41,538 bases of DNA from Pseudomonadota bacterium (GCA_021777335.1 JAJYDT010000015.1:1-41538); one strand, 5' to 3'; positions 18,970 to 27,353 are shown, numbered from the stretch's first letter. Notes: a model not told the origin generated them from the letters alone. Numbers and translations are program-made.

Positions 18970-19545
18970 ATGCGCTATCTGGAACAAGCACTGGTTTTTC
19001 TGGTTGGCACTGTCTTCAGTGCCTATATCCTGCTCGTGCTGTTGCGGCTCCTGTTTCAGATTACGCGCACCGACTTCTACAACGCCGTGGCACAGTTCCT
19101 GGTGAAGGCGACCAACCCGTTGATCCTGCCACTGCGCCGCCTGATCCCGGGTTTCGTCGGCATCGACTGGGCCTCGATCACGGCGCTCCTCCTGCTGGCG
19201 GTCGCGAAGACTTACATCACGCTCTCCATCGAGGGCATGATCCCGGGCCTCGCCGCGGTCTTCGTGCTTGCAGTCGCGGATATCGTACAGCTCACGATCT
19301 ATGTATTCCTGGTAGCGATCTTTATCCGCGTGGTATTGAGCTGGGTCAATCCCTACGGCTATCACCCGATGAATGATCTCCTGGTCAGCCTGACAGAACC
19401 CCTGATGGCCCCGGCGAGGCGCCTGATTCCGACCTTTGCTGGCCTCGATCTGTCGCCGGTGGCGGTCGTGATCGTGCTCGAGCTTGCGCTCATCCTGCTG
19501 GTGCAACCCCTGTTCAATTTCGGGTCGGGTCTGATCGCGCGTTGA
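18970..19545 (+). CDS. yggT: YggT family integral membrane protein
   Basis: A 191-residue membrane protein with two YggT repeats. Each repeat has a hydrophobic segment followed by a conserved block: NPLILPLRRLIPGFVGIDWA and EPLMAPARRLIPTFAGLDLS. Further membrane segments include SAYILLVLLRLLFQI and IVLELALILLVQPLF. The family's function is not firmly known; homologues have been linked to osmotic stress and to cell-division sites. It starts immediately after proC, its usual neighbour. Confidence 0.92.
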   Translation: MRYLEQALVFLVGTVFSAYILLVLLRLLFQITRTDFYNAVAQFLVKATNPLILPLRRLIPGFVGIDWASITALLLLAVAKTYITLSIEGMIPGLAAVFVLAVADIVQLTIYVFLVAIFIRVVLSWVNPYGYHPMNDLLVSLTEPLMAPARRLIPTFAGLDLSPVAVVIVLELALILLVQPLFNFGSGLIAR

Positions 19546-19572
19546 GCAGGCCCGTGGCGCTCACGGTATAAT
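19542..19572 (+). promoter_or_regulatory. Candidate sigma-70 promoter for the thioredoxin gene
   Basis: TTGAGC at 19542-19547 (overlapping the yggT stop) and a perfect TATAAT at 19567-19572 are separated by 19 bp, slightly longer than ideal. The thioredoxin ATG follows 21 nt after the -10 box, which would leave a very short leader containing TTGGAG. The -10 match is exact; the -35 and spacing are weaker. Confidence 0.5.
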
Positions 19573-19593
19573 GGCGGCTTTTGGAGACCAGTC

Positions 19594-19971
19594 ATGGCTA
19601 TTGCGGAAGCGACCCGGGATACGTTCGAGAAACTGATCACTGAGAGCACATTCACGATCATCGATTTCTGGGCGCCGTGGTGCGGCCCATGCCGGGCATT
19701 CGCGCCGATCTTCGAGAAGGCATCAGAGGAACATCCGGATGTAACCTTCGTCAAGGTCAACACCGAAGCGGAGACCGAACTTGCCGCCCATTTCGAGATC
19801 CGTTCGATCCCGACGTTGATGATCATGCGGGAGCAGGTGATCATCTACGCTGAACCCGGCAGCCTGCCGGCTTCCGGACTCAAGGATCTGATAGACAAGG
19901 CGCGCGCGCTGGACATGACCGAGGTACATCGCGAAATCGCTGCGAACACATCGAGCGTGCAAAAATCATGA
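19594..19971 (+). CDS. Thioredoxin-family protein with WCGPC active site
   Basis: A 125-residue cytoplasmic thioredoxin fold. FWAPWCGPCRAFAPIF gives the canonical redox pair C30/C33, and SIPTLMIMREQ supplies the cis-Pro loop. A C-terminal tail of ~15 residues (VHREIAANTSSVQKS) extends past the fold. It lacks a signal peptide. It differs enough from TrxA (IDFWAPWCGPCRAF rather than VDFWAEWCGPCK) that a specific symbol is not assigned. It sits alone between proC-yggT and metX-metW, with its own candidate promoter. Confidence 0.9.
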   Translation: MAIAEATRDTFEKLITESTFTIIDFWAPWCGPCRAFAPIFEKASEEHPDVTFVKVNTEAETELAAHFEIRSIPTLMIMREQVIIYAEPGSLPASGLKDLIDKARALDMTEVHREIAANTSSVQKS

Positions 19972-20024
19972 CCCGTACCGGAGGCAGTCCCCCCTTCCGG
20001 ACGGGAGTCGCACGCTGACACGGC

Positions 20025-21164
20025 ATGGCCGTGTTTCCTGACGACTCGGTCGGGCTCGTTTCTCCCCGCACACTGCATGTATCGGAGCCACTGCGGTTGA
20101 GTTCAGGCGCGGTCTTGCCTGAATTCGACCTCGTTTATGAAACCTACGGGCACCTCAACGAGCACCACAGCAACGCAATCCTCGTGTGTCATGCCCTGTC
20201 CGGCAGCCACCACGTGGCAGGATACTATCCCGGAGACAAGAAACCGGGCTGGTGGGAAAACCTGATCGGTCCCGGAAAGACAATCAATACCGACCGCTTC
20301 TTCGTGGTCGGCTGCAACAATCTCGGCAGCTGCTTCGGTTCCACCGGTCCGAACTCGATCAACCCCGCCACCGGCCGACCATTCGGGCCGGAGTTTCCCA
20401 TGGTGACCGTACGGGACTGGGTGGAGAGCCAGACGCACCTCGCGACCGCGCTCGGCATTGAGCGCTGGGCCGCGGTCATTGGCGGAAGCCTGGGAGGCAT
20501 GCAAGTACTGCAATGGGCCATCGATTATCCGGACAGGATTGCGCATGCCGTGATCATCGCGGCAGCGCCGAAGCTGACGGCGCAGAACATCGCGTTCAAC
20601 GAAGTGGCGCGCCAGGCGATCCTCACCGACCCGGATTTCCACGGCGGGCGCTTCTATGAACACAATACTGAACCGCGGCGGGGATTGCGTCTTGCGCGCA
20701 TGCTCGGACATATCACCTATCTGTCCGGCGACATCCTTCACCAGAAATTCGGCCGCGATCTGCGCGAAGGAAAAATAAATTTTGACTATGGCGTGGAATT
20801 CGAGATCGAGAGCTATCTGCGCTACCAGGCCGACAGCTTTGCCGGGCGGTTCGACGCCAATACCTATCTGCTCATGACGAAGGCGCTCGACTATTTCGAT
20901 CCCGCAGCGGCCACAGACGGCAATCTGACCGCGGCCCTGAGTCCGGCCCGCGCGAGCTTCCTTGTTTTGTCGTTCACAAGCGACTGGCGTTTCGCGCCGG
21001 CGCGTTCACGGGAGATTGTAAAAGCGCTGCACGACAACCGGCTCCGCGTAAGCTATGCCGAGATCAGGGACCACCATGGACACGACACGTTCCTGATGCG
21101 CATACCGCTCTATCTCGAGGTTCTCGAGGCATACCTGGAGCGGGTTTTTCAGGACAGCACATGA
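20025..21164 (+). CDS. metX: Homoserine O-acyltransferase (MetX family)
   Basis: A 379-residue alpha/beta hydrolase-fold enzyme that acylates homoserine for methionine synthesis. The nucleophile elbow is [13 protein letters not shown] (S155), the Asp is in [10 protein letters not shown] and the His in [24 protein letters not shown] and [16 protein letters not shown] are family signatures. With metW directly downstream, many proteobacterial MetX enzymes use succinyl-CoA rather than acetyl-CoA; which donor is used here cannot be decided by eye. The TGA overlaps the metW ATG (ATGA). Confidence 0.95.
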   Translation: MAVFPDDSVGLVSPRTLHVSEPLRLSSGAVLPEFDLVYETYGHLNEHHSNAILVCHALSGSHHVAGYYPGDKKPGWWENLIGPGKTINTDRFFVVGCNNLGSCFGSTGPNSINPATGRPFGPEFPMVTVRDWVESQTHLATALGIERWAAVIGGSLGGMQVLQWAIDYPDRIAHAVIIAAAPKLTAQNIAFNEVARQAILTDPDFHGGRFYEHNTEPRRGLRLARMLGHITYLSGDILHQKFGRDLREGKINFDYGVEFEIESYLRYQADSFAGRFDANTYLLMTKALDYFDPAAATDGNLTAALSPARASFLVLSFTSDWRFAPARSREIVKALHDNRLRVSYAEIRDHHGHDTFLMRIPLYLEVLEAYLERVFQDST

Positions 21165-21787
21165 GCAAGACAAACGGTCTGAGACCCGATCTCTCGATCA
21201 TCGCCGAATGGATCCGTCCAGGCAGCCGCGTGCTCGATCTCGGTTGCGGTGACGGGACGTTCCTGGCGTATCTCGCGCGTGAGAAAAATGTGACAGGCTA
21301 CGGCCTCGAGATTGACGAACGCTACATCGCGCCCGCTGTCCGGGCGGGTGTTAATATCATCCAGACCGACCTGGATGCCGGCCTTTCCGGATTCGACGCC
21401 TCATCTTTCGATTACGTCGTGCTGTCACTTACCCTGCAATCCGTAAAATACCCGGACCGTCTGCTGCAGGAGATGCTGCGCGTCGGCCATGAGGGCCTGG
21501 TAACGTTCCCAAACTTCGGCCACTGGCAGACACGCCTGCAACTCACCCTGTTCGGGAAGATGCCGGTGTCGCGTGCCCTTCCCAATGAGTGGTACAACAC
21601 GCCGAATATCCACCTGTGCACCCTGCACGATTTCGAGGCGCTGTGCCGGCGGCTCAGTATCGAGGTGCTCGAGTACCGGGCCGTCAACCATGTCCACAAA
21701 TCGAGCGTCGGCCTGCGCCTGCTTCCGAACTTGCTCGGCGAGATCGCGCTCTACCGCTTCAGACACCGCAATGAGGGACCGCGCTAA
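21161..21787 (+). CDS. metW: MetW, methionine biosynthesis methyltransferase-fold protein
   Basis: A 208-residue class I SAM-methyltransferase-fold protein that accompanies metX. Motif I is [17 protein letters not shown], and [16 protein letters not shown] and [11 protein letters not shown] are MetW hallmarks. MetW is thought to activate or partner MetX; the mechanism is not settled. Its last 13 codons lie in the left copy of a 79-bp direct repeat (21748-21826). A second copy of the same 3' end, identical at the amino-acid level, lies at 23581-23620 on the far side of the Fic gene. Confidence 0.95.
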   Translation: MSKTNGLRPDLSIIAEWIRPGSRVLDLGCGDGTFLAYLAREKNVTGYGLEIDERYIAPAVRAGVNIIQTDLDAGLSGFDASSFDYVVLSLTLQSVKYPDRLLQEMLRVGHEGLVTFPNFGHWQTRLQLTLFGKMPVSRALPNEWYNTPNIHLCTLHDFEALCRRLSIEVLEYRAVNHVHKSSVGLRLLPNLLGEIALYRFRHRNEGPR

Positions 21788-21826
21788 GGCGGTTCAATCC
21801 GCTGTCCCGAACCACTCGACACGGAG
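21748..21826 (+). repeat. Left 79-bp direct repeat flanking the Fic-gene insertion
   Basis: This copy matches 23581-23659 at 75 of 79 positions; all four differences are transitions. It contains the end of metW and, on the opposite strand, a duplicate of the last codons of the AmpG-like transporter. Here the metW part is the functional one. The transporter part carries two amino-acid changes (Arg to Trp, Glu to Gly) relative to the live gene, as expected for a part free of selection. The homology stops at 21826 and a non-homologous AT-rich region begins. Confidence 0.95.
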
Positions 21827-21885
21827 GAGATCGTAAGATTGGTGGCCGCAGTGTGGAGTCGCTGAATCAAGACCGATAGGCATCA

Positions 21886-22018
21886 TGGCGCAAAAAAACT
21901 CAATACGCGCCATTAATTGGCGCGCAAATTGACATATTGCGCCAATTAAACTCATAATTTGGCGCGATATTGTTAGTTTACTATAAATACAGCGCTATTT
22001 TTAATATAAATCGCGCCA
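21886..22018 (+). promoter_or_regulatory. Six helically phased TGGCGC/GCGCCA sites upstream of the Fic gene
   Basis: Sites alternate in orientation: TGGCGC 21886-21891, GCGCCA 21907-21912, TGGCGC 21918-21923, GCGCCA 21939-21944, TGGCGC 21960-21965, GCGCCA 22013-22018. Start-to-start distances are 21, 11, 21, 21 and 53 bp, all close to whole turns of B-DNA. Sites 3 and 4 extend to a perfect 11-bp inverted repeat (TTAATTGGCGC / GCGCCAATTAA), and sites 5 and 6 to another (TTTGGCGCGAT / ATCGCGCCAAA). The Fic protein has an N-terminal winged-helix-like domain, so autoregulation is the simplest reading; binding is inferred. Confidence 0.7.
21929..21958 (+). promoter_or_regulatory. Candidate promoter of the Fic gene
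   Basis: TTGACA at 21929-21934 is a perfect -35 and CATAAT at 21953-21958 a 5/6 -10, spaced 18 bp. The spacer contains operator site 4, and site 5 begins just after the -10. A second overlapping candidate uses TTGGCG (21959-21964, inside site 5) and TATAAA (21982-21987), spaced 17 bp. Either would be blocked by a protein bound at the repeats. Confidence 0.6.
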
Positions 22019-22033
22019 AAAAACATACTCATC

Positions 22034-23479
22034 ATGCCAAAACGACTACCTGAAGACCTTGATGCCCGAATTGCTGCTGAGATTTCCCGTCATCGGGAGG
22101 GGATTGGCATCGTCGAGCTGTCCAAGGTCTTCGCCGGGATCGTCAGCCGCCGCACGCTGCAACGCCGCCTGATCAGACTGACAAGAAAAGGCCACATCTC
22201 CGCCAAAGGAGAGGGCAGGGCCCGTACCTATCTTGCTTTGGCGACCTCCGATGTCTCTATCAGCAAGTCAGATATCCGCTTGGGGCAGAAGCCAGAGGCT
22301 CCGGACATTGAGGTCTACGTACCGACCTCCGAAGAAAGCCAGCATGTCGTCAGTTACATTCGCCGACCCATTCAGCAGCGTCAACCTGTCGGGTATGACC
22401 GTTTATTCCTGGAGTTGTATCGACCAAACGAGACTTTTTATCTGTCGCCGGAGATTCGCGATCATCTCTACCATATCGGCCGCCCGCCCGACGGCCCGCA
22501 GCCGGCGGGAACCTATGCCCGCGACATCCTGAATCGCCTGCTGATTGATTTATCGTGGGCATCGAGCCGGCTGGAGGGTAACACCTATTCCCGTCTCGAC
22601 ACACAGAACCTGATCGAGCACGGTCAGGCGGCCGAGGGCAAAGATCGGCGCGAAGCGCAGATGATTCTGAATCACAAGGATGCCATCGAGTTGCTGGTAG
22701 AACAGGCTGAAGAGATTGGCTTCAATACCTTTACCTTTCTTAATCTGCATGCGCTGTTGTCGGCAAACTTGCTGGCCGATCCGGGCGAGAGCGGGCGCTT
22801 GCGCAATCGTATCGTGGAAGTCAGCGGCACGGTCTTTCACCCGCTCAGCATTCCGCAACAGATCGAACATTACTTTCGCCTGATTCTGGAAAAGGCCGAT
22901 GCAATCGCGGACCCGTTCGAGCAGGCGTTTTTCATCATGGTGCATATTCCCTATCTGCAACCGTTCGTGGACGTGAACAAGCGGGTGTCGCGGCTAGGCG
23001 CCAACATATCGCTCATCCGACACAATCTCTGTCCGCTGTCATTCATCGATGTCCCCGAAAAGGCTTACGTGGAAGGCACGCTGGGTGTGTACGAGATGAA
23101 GCAGGCGGTTCTTCTGGGCGACGTATTTTTGTGGGCGTACGAACGATCGTCCCAACGCTACTTGGCCATTCAGGAAACTGTCGCCGAGCCTAATCCCGTG
23201 CGTTTGCGTTACCGCGAAGCACTGATCGTCATTATCGGCGAGATTGTTCGCGGACAGCAACGCCCGAGCGAAGCGGCGGTGCGCGAGGTGGCGAAATCAC
23301 TGGCGCTAAGTAAAGACCTGGATGACGTTATCGCGCTGGCCCTTGAGGATCTCAAGCATCTTCACGAAGGCAACGTCAGTCGTTACCGGCTGCGACTTTC
23401 TGAATATCGGGCATGGCTGCCATTGCAAGAATACGGTGGCATGAAGGCGAGACAAGCACTGAAACCCGGCCGGCGATAG
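22034..23479 (+). CDS. Fic-domain protein with N-terminal winged-helix-like domain
   Basis: A 481-residue protein. Residues ~1-70 look like a winged helix-turn-helix (IVELSKVFAGIVSRRTLQRR, then LTRKGHISAKGEGRARTYLA). The middle carries SSRLEGN (S177-E181-G182), fitting the (S/T)xxxE(G/N) autoinhibitory motif placed N-terminal to the core as in class II Fic proteins. The Fic core motif reads YLQPFVDVNKRVSRL near residue 309: compared with HxFx(D/E)GNGRxxR, the catalytic His is Gln and GNGR is VNKR. Fic enzymes usually transfer AMP to hydroxyl side chains; with Gln for His the activity is uncertain. No Shine-Dalgarno precedes the ATG. It is the only gene of an insertion flanked by 79-bp repeats, with no separate antitoxin gene. 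It may act as a self-regulating stress or defence factor; that is inference. Confidence 0.88.
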   Translation: MPKRLPEDLDARIAAEISRHREGIGIVELSKVFAGIVSRRTLQRRLIRLTRKGHISAKGEGRARTYLALATSDVSISKSDIRLGQKPEAPDIEVYVPTSEESQHVVSYIRRPIQQRQPVGYDRLFLELYRPNETFYLSPEIRDHLYHIGRPPDGPQPAGTYARDILNRLLIDLSWASSRLEGNTYSRLDTQNLIEHGQAAEGKDRREAQMILNHKDAIELLVEQAEEIGFNTFTFLNLHALLSANLLADPGESGRLRNRIVEVSGTVFHPLSIPQQIEHYFRLILEKADAIADPFEQAFFIMVHIPYLQPFVDVNKRVSRLGANISLIRHNLCPLSFIDVPEKAYVEGTLGVYEMKQAVLLGDVFLWAYERSSQRYLAIQETVAEPNPVRLRYREALIVIIGEIVRGQQRPSEAAVREVAKSLALSKDLDDVIALALEDLKHLHEGNVSRYRLRLSEYRAWLPLQEYGGMKARQALKPGRR

Positions 23480-23580
23480 GTAAAGTTTGGTGATGTCATT
23501 CGCCTCGCGAAGGAGCGCTGTCAAAACCCTGTCCCCGGCGAATTCGTAATCACACCGCCACCGGCCACTGCATTGATGCC

Positions 23581-23659
23581 GCTCTACCGCTTCAGGCACC
23601 GCAATGAGGGACCGCGCTAAGGCGGCTCAATCCGCTGTCTCGAACCGCTCGACACGGAG
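23581..23659 (+). repeat. Right 79-bp direct repeat flanking the Fic-gene insertion
   Basis: Partner of 21748-21826 (75/79 identical). On the plus strand it holds an orphan copy of the last 13 codons of metW, differing from the live copy only by a synonymous AGG/AGA change. On the minus strand it supplies the true 3' end and TGA (23629-23627) of the AmpG-like gene. GGCGG-CTCAAT-CCGC inside it can form a small hairpin between the two original convergent stops. Confidence 0.95.
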
Positions 23660-25084
23660 AAGCATCTGCTTTACCCAGGGAAGAAAGAGATAGGCCGGGA
23701 ACGCGAGCAGGAAGGTCAGGAGGAAGTAGTGTGCGTAGCCAAGCCGCGCGGCCCCGATGCCGCTCGCGAACCCGGCGAGCGAGCGGCTGAACGCGAACAC
23801 CGACGACAGCAGCGCGAACTCGGCAGCCGACCGTCGTTTGTTCACGATTGCCATCAGAAAGGCCAGGAACGCGCTCGTGCCCACACCCGAGGCAAAGGAT
23901 TCGGTGGCACTGGCGAGATAGACGACAACGCGTTCACTGTCGGTGATCGGGCTGCCTGCTGCGTGCGGCATGAATAATGCCGCAGCCGCGTAATACACAA
24001 GATTAGGCAACGCCTGCACGAAACCAAGCATCCACAGCGCCCGGAACAGACCGAGGCGATCGGTCGCCCAGCCACCCACCAGGCCCCCCGCGATCGAAAG
24101 GGCGATGCCGATATTCACCGAGACAAGGCCAATCTCGGCTGCGCTGAACCCGGCATCCACCCAGAAGGGCTTGACCATGAATCCAAGCGCGGATTCGGCA
24201 AGCTTGTAGGTCAGAATGAACAACAGCACGACCGACATGCCGGGACGCGATAACATCTCCATCAGGGCACCGAACATGGGGCCACGTCTGAGTTCGGCGA
24301 GCTCCGCGCGCCCCCCGCGCCGGCGTCCGAGAAGGAGCGCGAGCAGCCCGATCCCCAGCAAGGCCCAGACGAGTGCCGGGGGCAGCGGGAGATGGAGCCC
24401 GTCGGCGCCGAGCTTGAGTGCCGCCAGCACAAGCAGCAGCACAAGGCCGACAGCGGCAGGATTGCGCGCAAGCGCACGCAGTTCGCCTTGGAACCCGAGC
24501 GCAGAGCCACCGGCCACGGCGGGCTCTTGCGGCGCGTTCAGGCAAGCAATGGCGTTGACGACCAGCAGCCCGGCCGCGATGAGGTAGGCTCCGCGCCAGC
24601 TGATAAAGCTGCTCAAGGTGAGCACAAACCCCGCGGCCAGGAGACCCACGCGGTAGAACCCGATGCGCAGGCCGTTCGCGATCCCCATCTCGTCCTTGGG
24701 CAGGAGGTCAATCGTATAGCCGTCGATGGCGATGTCGTTGGTGGCAGAAAGCAGGGTGAAGCCACCGACGGCAAACCATGCGGCCGTGTCGAACGACGTG
24801 TGCCAGGCGAAGAACAGGGCGATCACGGCCATGGCGATATCGGCCGCGGCCATCCAGCGTCGATGGCGGCGCACATGGTCGATTGCCGGCGCCCACAGGA
24901 ACTTGAGTGTCCACGCAAGCCCGAGCAGACTCAGGGCACCGATGCGTGCCAGCGGAACCCCTTGCTCCCGCCATTGCACAGGGATGACATCCGCAAATAA
25001 TCCGTAAGGCAGTCCTTCCGCGAAATACAGGATGGAAACCCACAGGAGTCGCGACCGGCGCGATCCCTCCGCCGGGCTACTCAC
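23627..25084 (-). CDS. AmpG-like MFS transporter (muropeptide permease family)
   Basis: A 485-residue polytopic membrane protein with about 12-14 hydrophobic segments. The start YFAEGLPYGLFADVIPVQWR and the following TLKFLWAPAIDH and TNDIAIDGYTIDLLP are typical of the AmpG/PAT-like branch of the major facilitator superfamily. AmpG imports anhydromuropeptides for cell-wall recycling; substrate here is inferred only from family. The start is GTG at 25084, overlapping the TGA of the ExoIII-like gene (GTGA). It was originally convergent with metW, only 6 nt between stops, before the Fic insertion. Confidence 0.82.
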   Translation of the reverse strand: MSSPAEGSRRSRLLWVSILYFAEGLPYGLFADVIPVQWREQGVPLARIGALSLLGLAWTLKFLWAPAIDHVRRHRRWMAAADIAMAVIALFFAWHTSFDTAAWFAVGGFTLLSATNDIAIDGYTIDLLPKDEMGIANGLRIGFYRVGLLAAGFVLTLSSFISWRGAYLIAAGLLVVNAIACLNAPQEPAVAGGSALGFQGELRALARNPAAVGLVLLLVLAALKLGADGLHLPLPPALVWALLGIGLLALLLGRRRGGRAELAELRRGPMFGALMEMLSRPGMSVVLLFILTYKLAESALGFMVKPFWVDAGFSAAEIGLVSVNIGIALSIAGGLVGGWATDRLGLFRALWMLGFVQALPNLVYYAAAALFMPHAAGSPITDSERVVVYLASATESFASGVGTSAFLAFLMAIVNKRRSAAEFALLSSVFAFSRSLAGFASGIGAARLGYAHYFLLTFLLAFPAYLFLPWVKQMLLRVERFETAD

Positions 25085-25860
25085 GTTCCAAGCTCCCAGT
25101 CATAGACAATCGAGAGCGGCGCGTGGTCCGAGAACCACTGTTCCCGGTAGATGTGCGCGGACCGCGCACATGCGGCGAACGCGGAGGTCGAGACGTGATA
25201 ATCAATGCGCCATCCCACATTCTTCGCGCGCGCCTGACCGCGGTTCGACCACCAGGTATACTGACCCTCCGCGCCGTTCAGACGCCGGAAAACATCAACG
25301 AATCCCGCTTCCCCGAACAACCAGTCCATCCACGCGCGCTCGCGCGGCAGGAAACCGGAATTCTTCTGATTGCTGCGCCAGTTCCGAAGATCGATGTTGC
25401 GATGGGCGATGTTCCAGTCGCCACACAGCAGGTACTCGCGTCCGTCGGCCACAAGATCAGTGAGAAACGGCCGGAAGCGATCGAGAAAGGAGTCCTTGAC
25501 CGCCTGGCGGTGGGGACCAGCGGAGCCGGAGGGGAGATAGACCGAAATAATGCTGAGTGAGCCGAAATCCGCCCTCAGATAACGACCTTCGGCATCGATA
25601 TCAGGCCAGCCGGTGCCAACATGGATACGGTCGGGTTCGCGCCGACAGTAGAGTGCGACACCACTGTAGCCGCGCCGCTGCGCCACATGGAAGTGGCTGA
25701 GGTACCCGGAAGGATTCTGAAGCTCGCTCCCGATATCCGCGCGCTGCGCCTTGAGGTCCTGCAGACACACTACATCCGCGTGCTGCCGCCCGAGCCATTC
25801 AAAAAACCCCTTGCGTCCAGCCGAACGTATCCCGTTCAGATTCAGCGTCATCACCTTCAC
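25081..25860 (-). CDS. Exodeoxyribonuclease III / Crc-family protein
   Basis: A 259-residue endonuclease/exonuclease/phosphatase-fold protein. Active-site elements are MTLNLNGIRSAG (Asn), ISVYLPSG (Tyr), LCGDWNIAH (Asp and Asn), GWRIDYHVS (Asp) and FSDHAPL (Asp-His). The metal-binding Glu of E. coli ExoIII (QETK) is Asp here (CLQDLKAQ), as in Pseudomonas Crc. GFLPRERAWMDWLFGEAGF also resembles Crc, and the divergent pyrE nearby matches the crc-pyrE linkage. Unlike Crc, it keeps the GDWNIAH catalytic pair, so it is probably an active AP endonuclease from which the Crc branch departed. Its TGA overlaps the GTG of the MFS gene. Confidence 0.88.
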   Translation of the reverse strand: MKVMTLNLNGIRSAGRKGFFEWLGRQHADVVCLQDLKAQRADIGSELQNPSGYLSHFHVAQRRGYSGVALYCRREPDRIHVGTGWPDIDAEGRYLRADFGSLSIISVYLPSGSAGPHRQAVKDSFLDRFRPFLTDLVADGREYLLCGDWNIAHRNIDLRNWRSNQKNSGFLPRERAWMDWLFGEAGFVDVFRRLNGAEGQYTWWSNRGQARAKNVGWRIDYHVSTSAFAACARSAHIYREQWFSDHAPLSIVYDWELGT

Positions 25861-25909
25861 GGCGGGATTCCAGGCGCTATACTACGGTTATCGATAGAAC
25901 GCATGCGCT

Positions 25910-26653
25910 ATGACCCGCCTTAAAGCATTTTCCGTCCATCTCTCCATAAGCGCGACGATTTTCCTCGTGCTGCTCGGTTTCATCCTGCTGCGCTGGTATC
26001 CGCAGCCTTATTTCGCCTATGACGGCGGCTGGCGCGGCATCAGGATCGTATTCAGCGTCGACATCGTGCTCGGGCCGCTGCTCACGCTCATCGTGTTCAA
26101 ACCCGGAAAGCGCTGGCTCAAGTTCGATCTTGCTGTGATCGCGCTGCTGCAGCTCGCGGCACTGACCTACGGCGTCACCACCGTGTACCAGCAGCGCACC
26201 GCGCTGGTCGTGTTCTTCCGGGGCGCATTCTATACTGTTGCGGGCTCACAGATCCCGATCACAGCACCCCAGGGGCCGCGCTTCATCCAGGCATCCCATA
26301 CGCACCCCACCTACGTCGCGGTGCACCTCCCGGCAACGCGCGCGAAACGCTATGTCATCTTCACCGCGGTATTCCACGGAGCGCCTCCGCCTTACCTGCG
26401 CGGCAGCCTGTACCGGAAGTTCCGTGCACGCGACACGCTTGCAAGCGGTATCAATGTCACCAAGCTCGTCAAAGGCCGGCCGGCGGACCAGCGCCGTCTC
26501 GCCGCATTCCTGCACGGGCGACCCGCTTCGGCGTTTGCGTTCGTTCCCCTTGACTGCCGCTACCGCCGCCTGCTGCTCGTGATCCGCCGGCACGACGCCA
26601 AAATTATCGGCCCGCTCGAGATCAATCCCTATCCGTTGTTCGAGTTCTATTAA
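25910..26653 (+). CDS. TfpX/TfpZ-like type IV pilin accessory protein
   Basis: A 247-residue protein with membrane segments near residues 10-27 (LSISATIFLVLLGFILL), 45-62 (FSVDIVLGPLLTLIVF) and 72-90 (FDLAVIALLQLAALTYGV), then a soluble domain. WYPQPYFAYDGGWRGIRIV and LGPLLTLIVFKPGKRWLKFD are the family's recognisable blocks. Family members in Pseudomonas and Moraxella assist pilin assembly and are usually beside a pilin gene; none is seen here. It lies between the divergent ExoIII-like gene and pyrE. Confidence 0.82.
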   Translation: MTRLKAFSVHLSISATIFLVLLGFILLRWYPQPYFAYDGGWRGIRIVFSVDIVLGPLLTLIVFKPGKRWLKFDLAVIALLQLAALTYGVTTVYQQRTALVVFFRGAFYTVAGSQIPITAPQGPRFIQASHTHPTYVAVHLPATRAKRYVIFTAVFHGAPPPYLRGSLYRKFRARDTLASGINVTKLVKGRPADQRRLAAFLHGRPASAFAFVPLDCRYRRLLLVIRRHDAKIIGPLEINPYPLFEFY

Positions 26654-26695
26654 CGCGCTACCCTCGGTCCGGCGATGGTTTTTTGAGGAATCCGG

Positions 26696-27346
26696 GTGGC
26701 CAACGACCACAAACAGCGTTTTTTTGCACTGGCCCTTGCATGCGGGGTATTGAGGTTCGGTGATTTCGTGCTCAAATCGGGGCGCCGCAGCCCCTATTTC
26801 TTCAATGCCGGGCTGTTTCACTCGGGGGCAAGTCTTGCATCTCTTGGCGAATTTTACGCCCAGGCGGCCATCGCTTCGGGAATCACCTTCGACCTTGTCT
26901 TCGGACCGGCATACAAGGGCATTCCGCTTGCTGCCGCGACCGCAATCGGGCTCGCACGGGCCGGACGCGATGTCGGTTATGCGTTCAACCGCAAGGAGGC
27001 GAAGGATCACGGCGAACGTGGTGTCGTGATTGGTCACCCCCTTCGCGGCCACCGGGTCCTGATTGTCGATGACGTGATCTCGTCGGGCCTTTCTGTCGCC
27101 GAAGCGGTCGCCCTGATCCAGGCGGAAGGAGCGACCGGCGCCGGGGTCATCATCGCCTTGGATCGGCAGGAGCGCGGCACGGGCACTCTTTCCGCAGTCG
27201 ATGAGGTACGCCGTCACTACGGACTGCCTGTATTCAGTGTCGCGAACCTGGAGGATCTGCTCTCATATCTGAGGCCCCAGCCGGCGCATGCGGCCCAGGT
27301 ACACGCCATTGAGACGTACCTCAGCCAATACGGGGTAACAGGTTGA
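26696..27346 (+). CDS. pyrE: Orotate phosphoribosyltransferase
   Basis: A 216-residue enzyme that converts orotate and PRPP to OMP. The N-terminal block is GDFVLKSGRRSPYFFNAGLF, the dimer/substrate loop AFNRKEAKDHGERG and the PRPP loop VLIVDDVISSGLSVAEA. The start is GTG at 26696 with TGAGGAA (26684-26690) 5 nt upstream. Length matches the E. coli enzyme. It is separated from the pyrRBC' cluster and convergent with the bactofilin gene (7 nt between stops). Confidence 0.96.
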   Translation: MANDHKQRFFALALACGVLRFGDFVLKSGRRSPYFFNAGLFHSGASLASLGEFYAQAAIASGITFDLVFGPAYKGIPLAAATAIGLARAGRDVGYAFNRKEAKDHGERGVVIGHPLRGHRVLIVDDVISSGLSVAEAVALIQAEGATGAGVIIALDRQERGTGTLSAVDEVRRHYGLPVFSVANLEDLLSYLRPQPAHAAQVHAIETYLSQYGVTG

Positions 27347-27353
27347 TCGTGGC

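Noticed and set aside
23480-23580. An integrase or antitoxin gene beside the Fic gene
   Set aside because: The 101 nt after the Fic stop and the 207 nt before its start (after the left repeat) contain no frame of useful length, so the island seems to carry only one gene.
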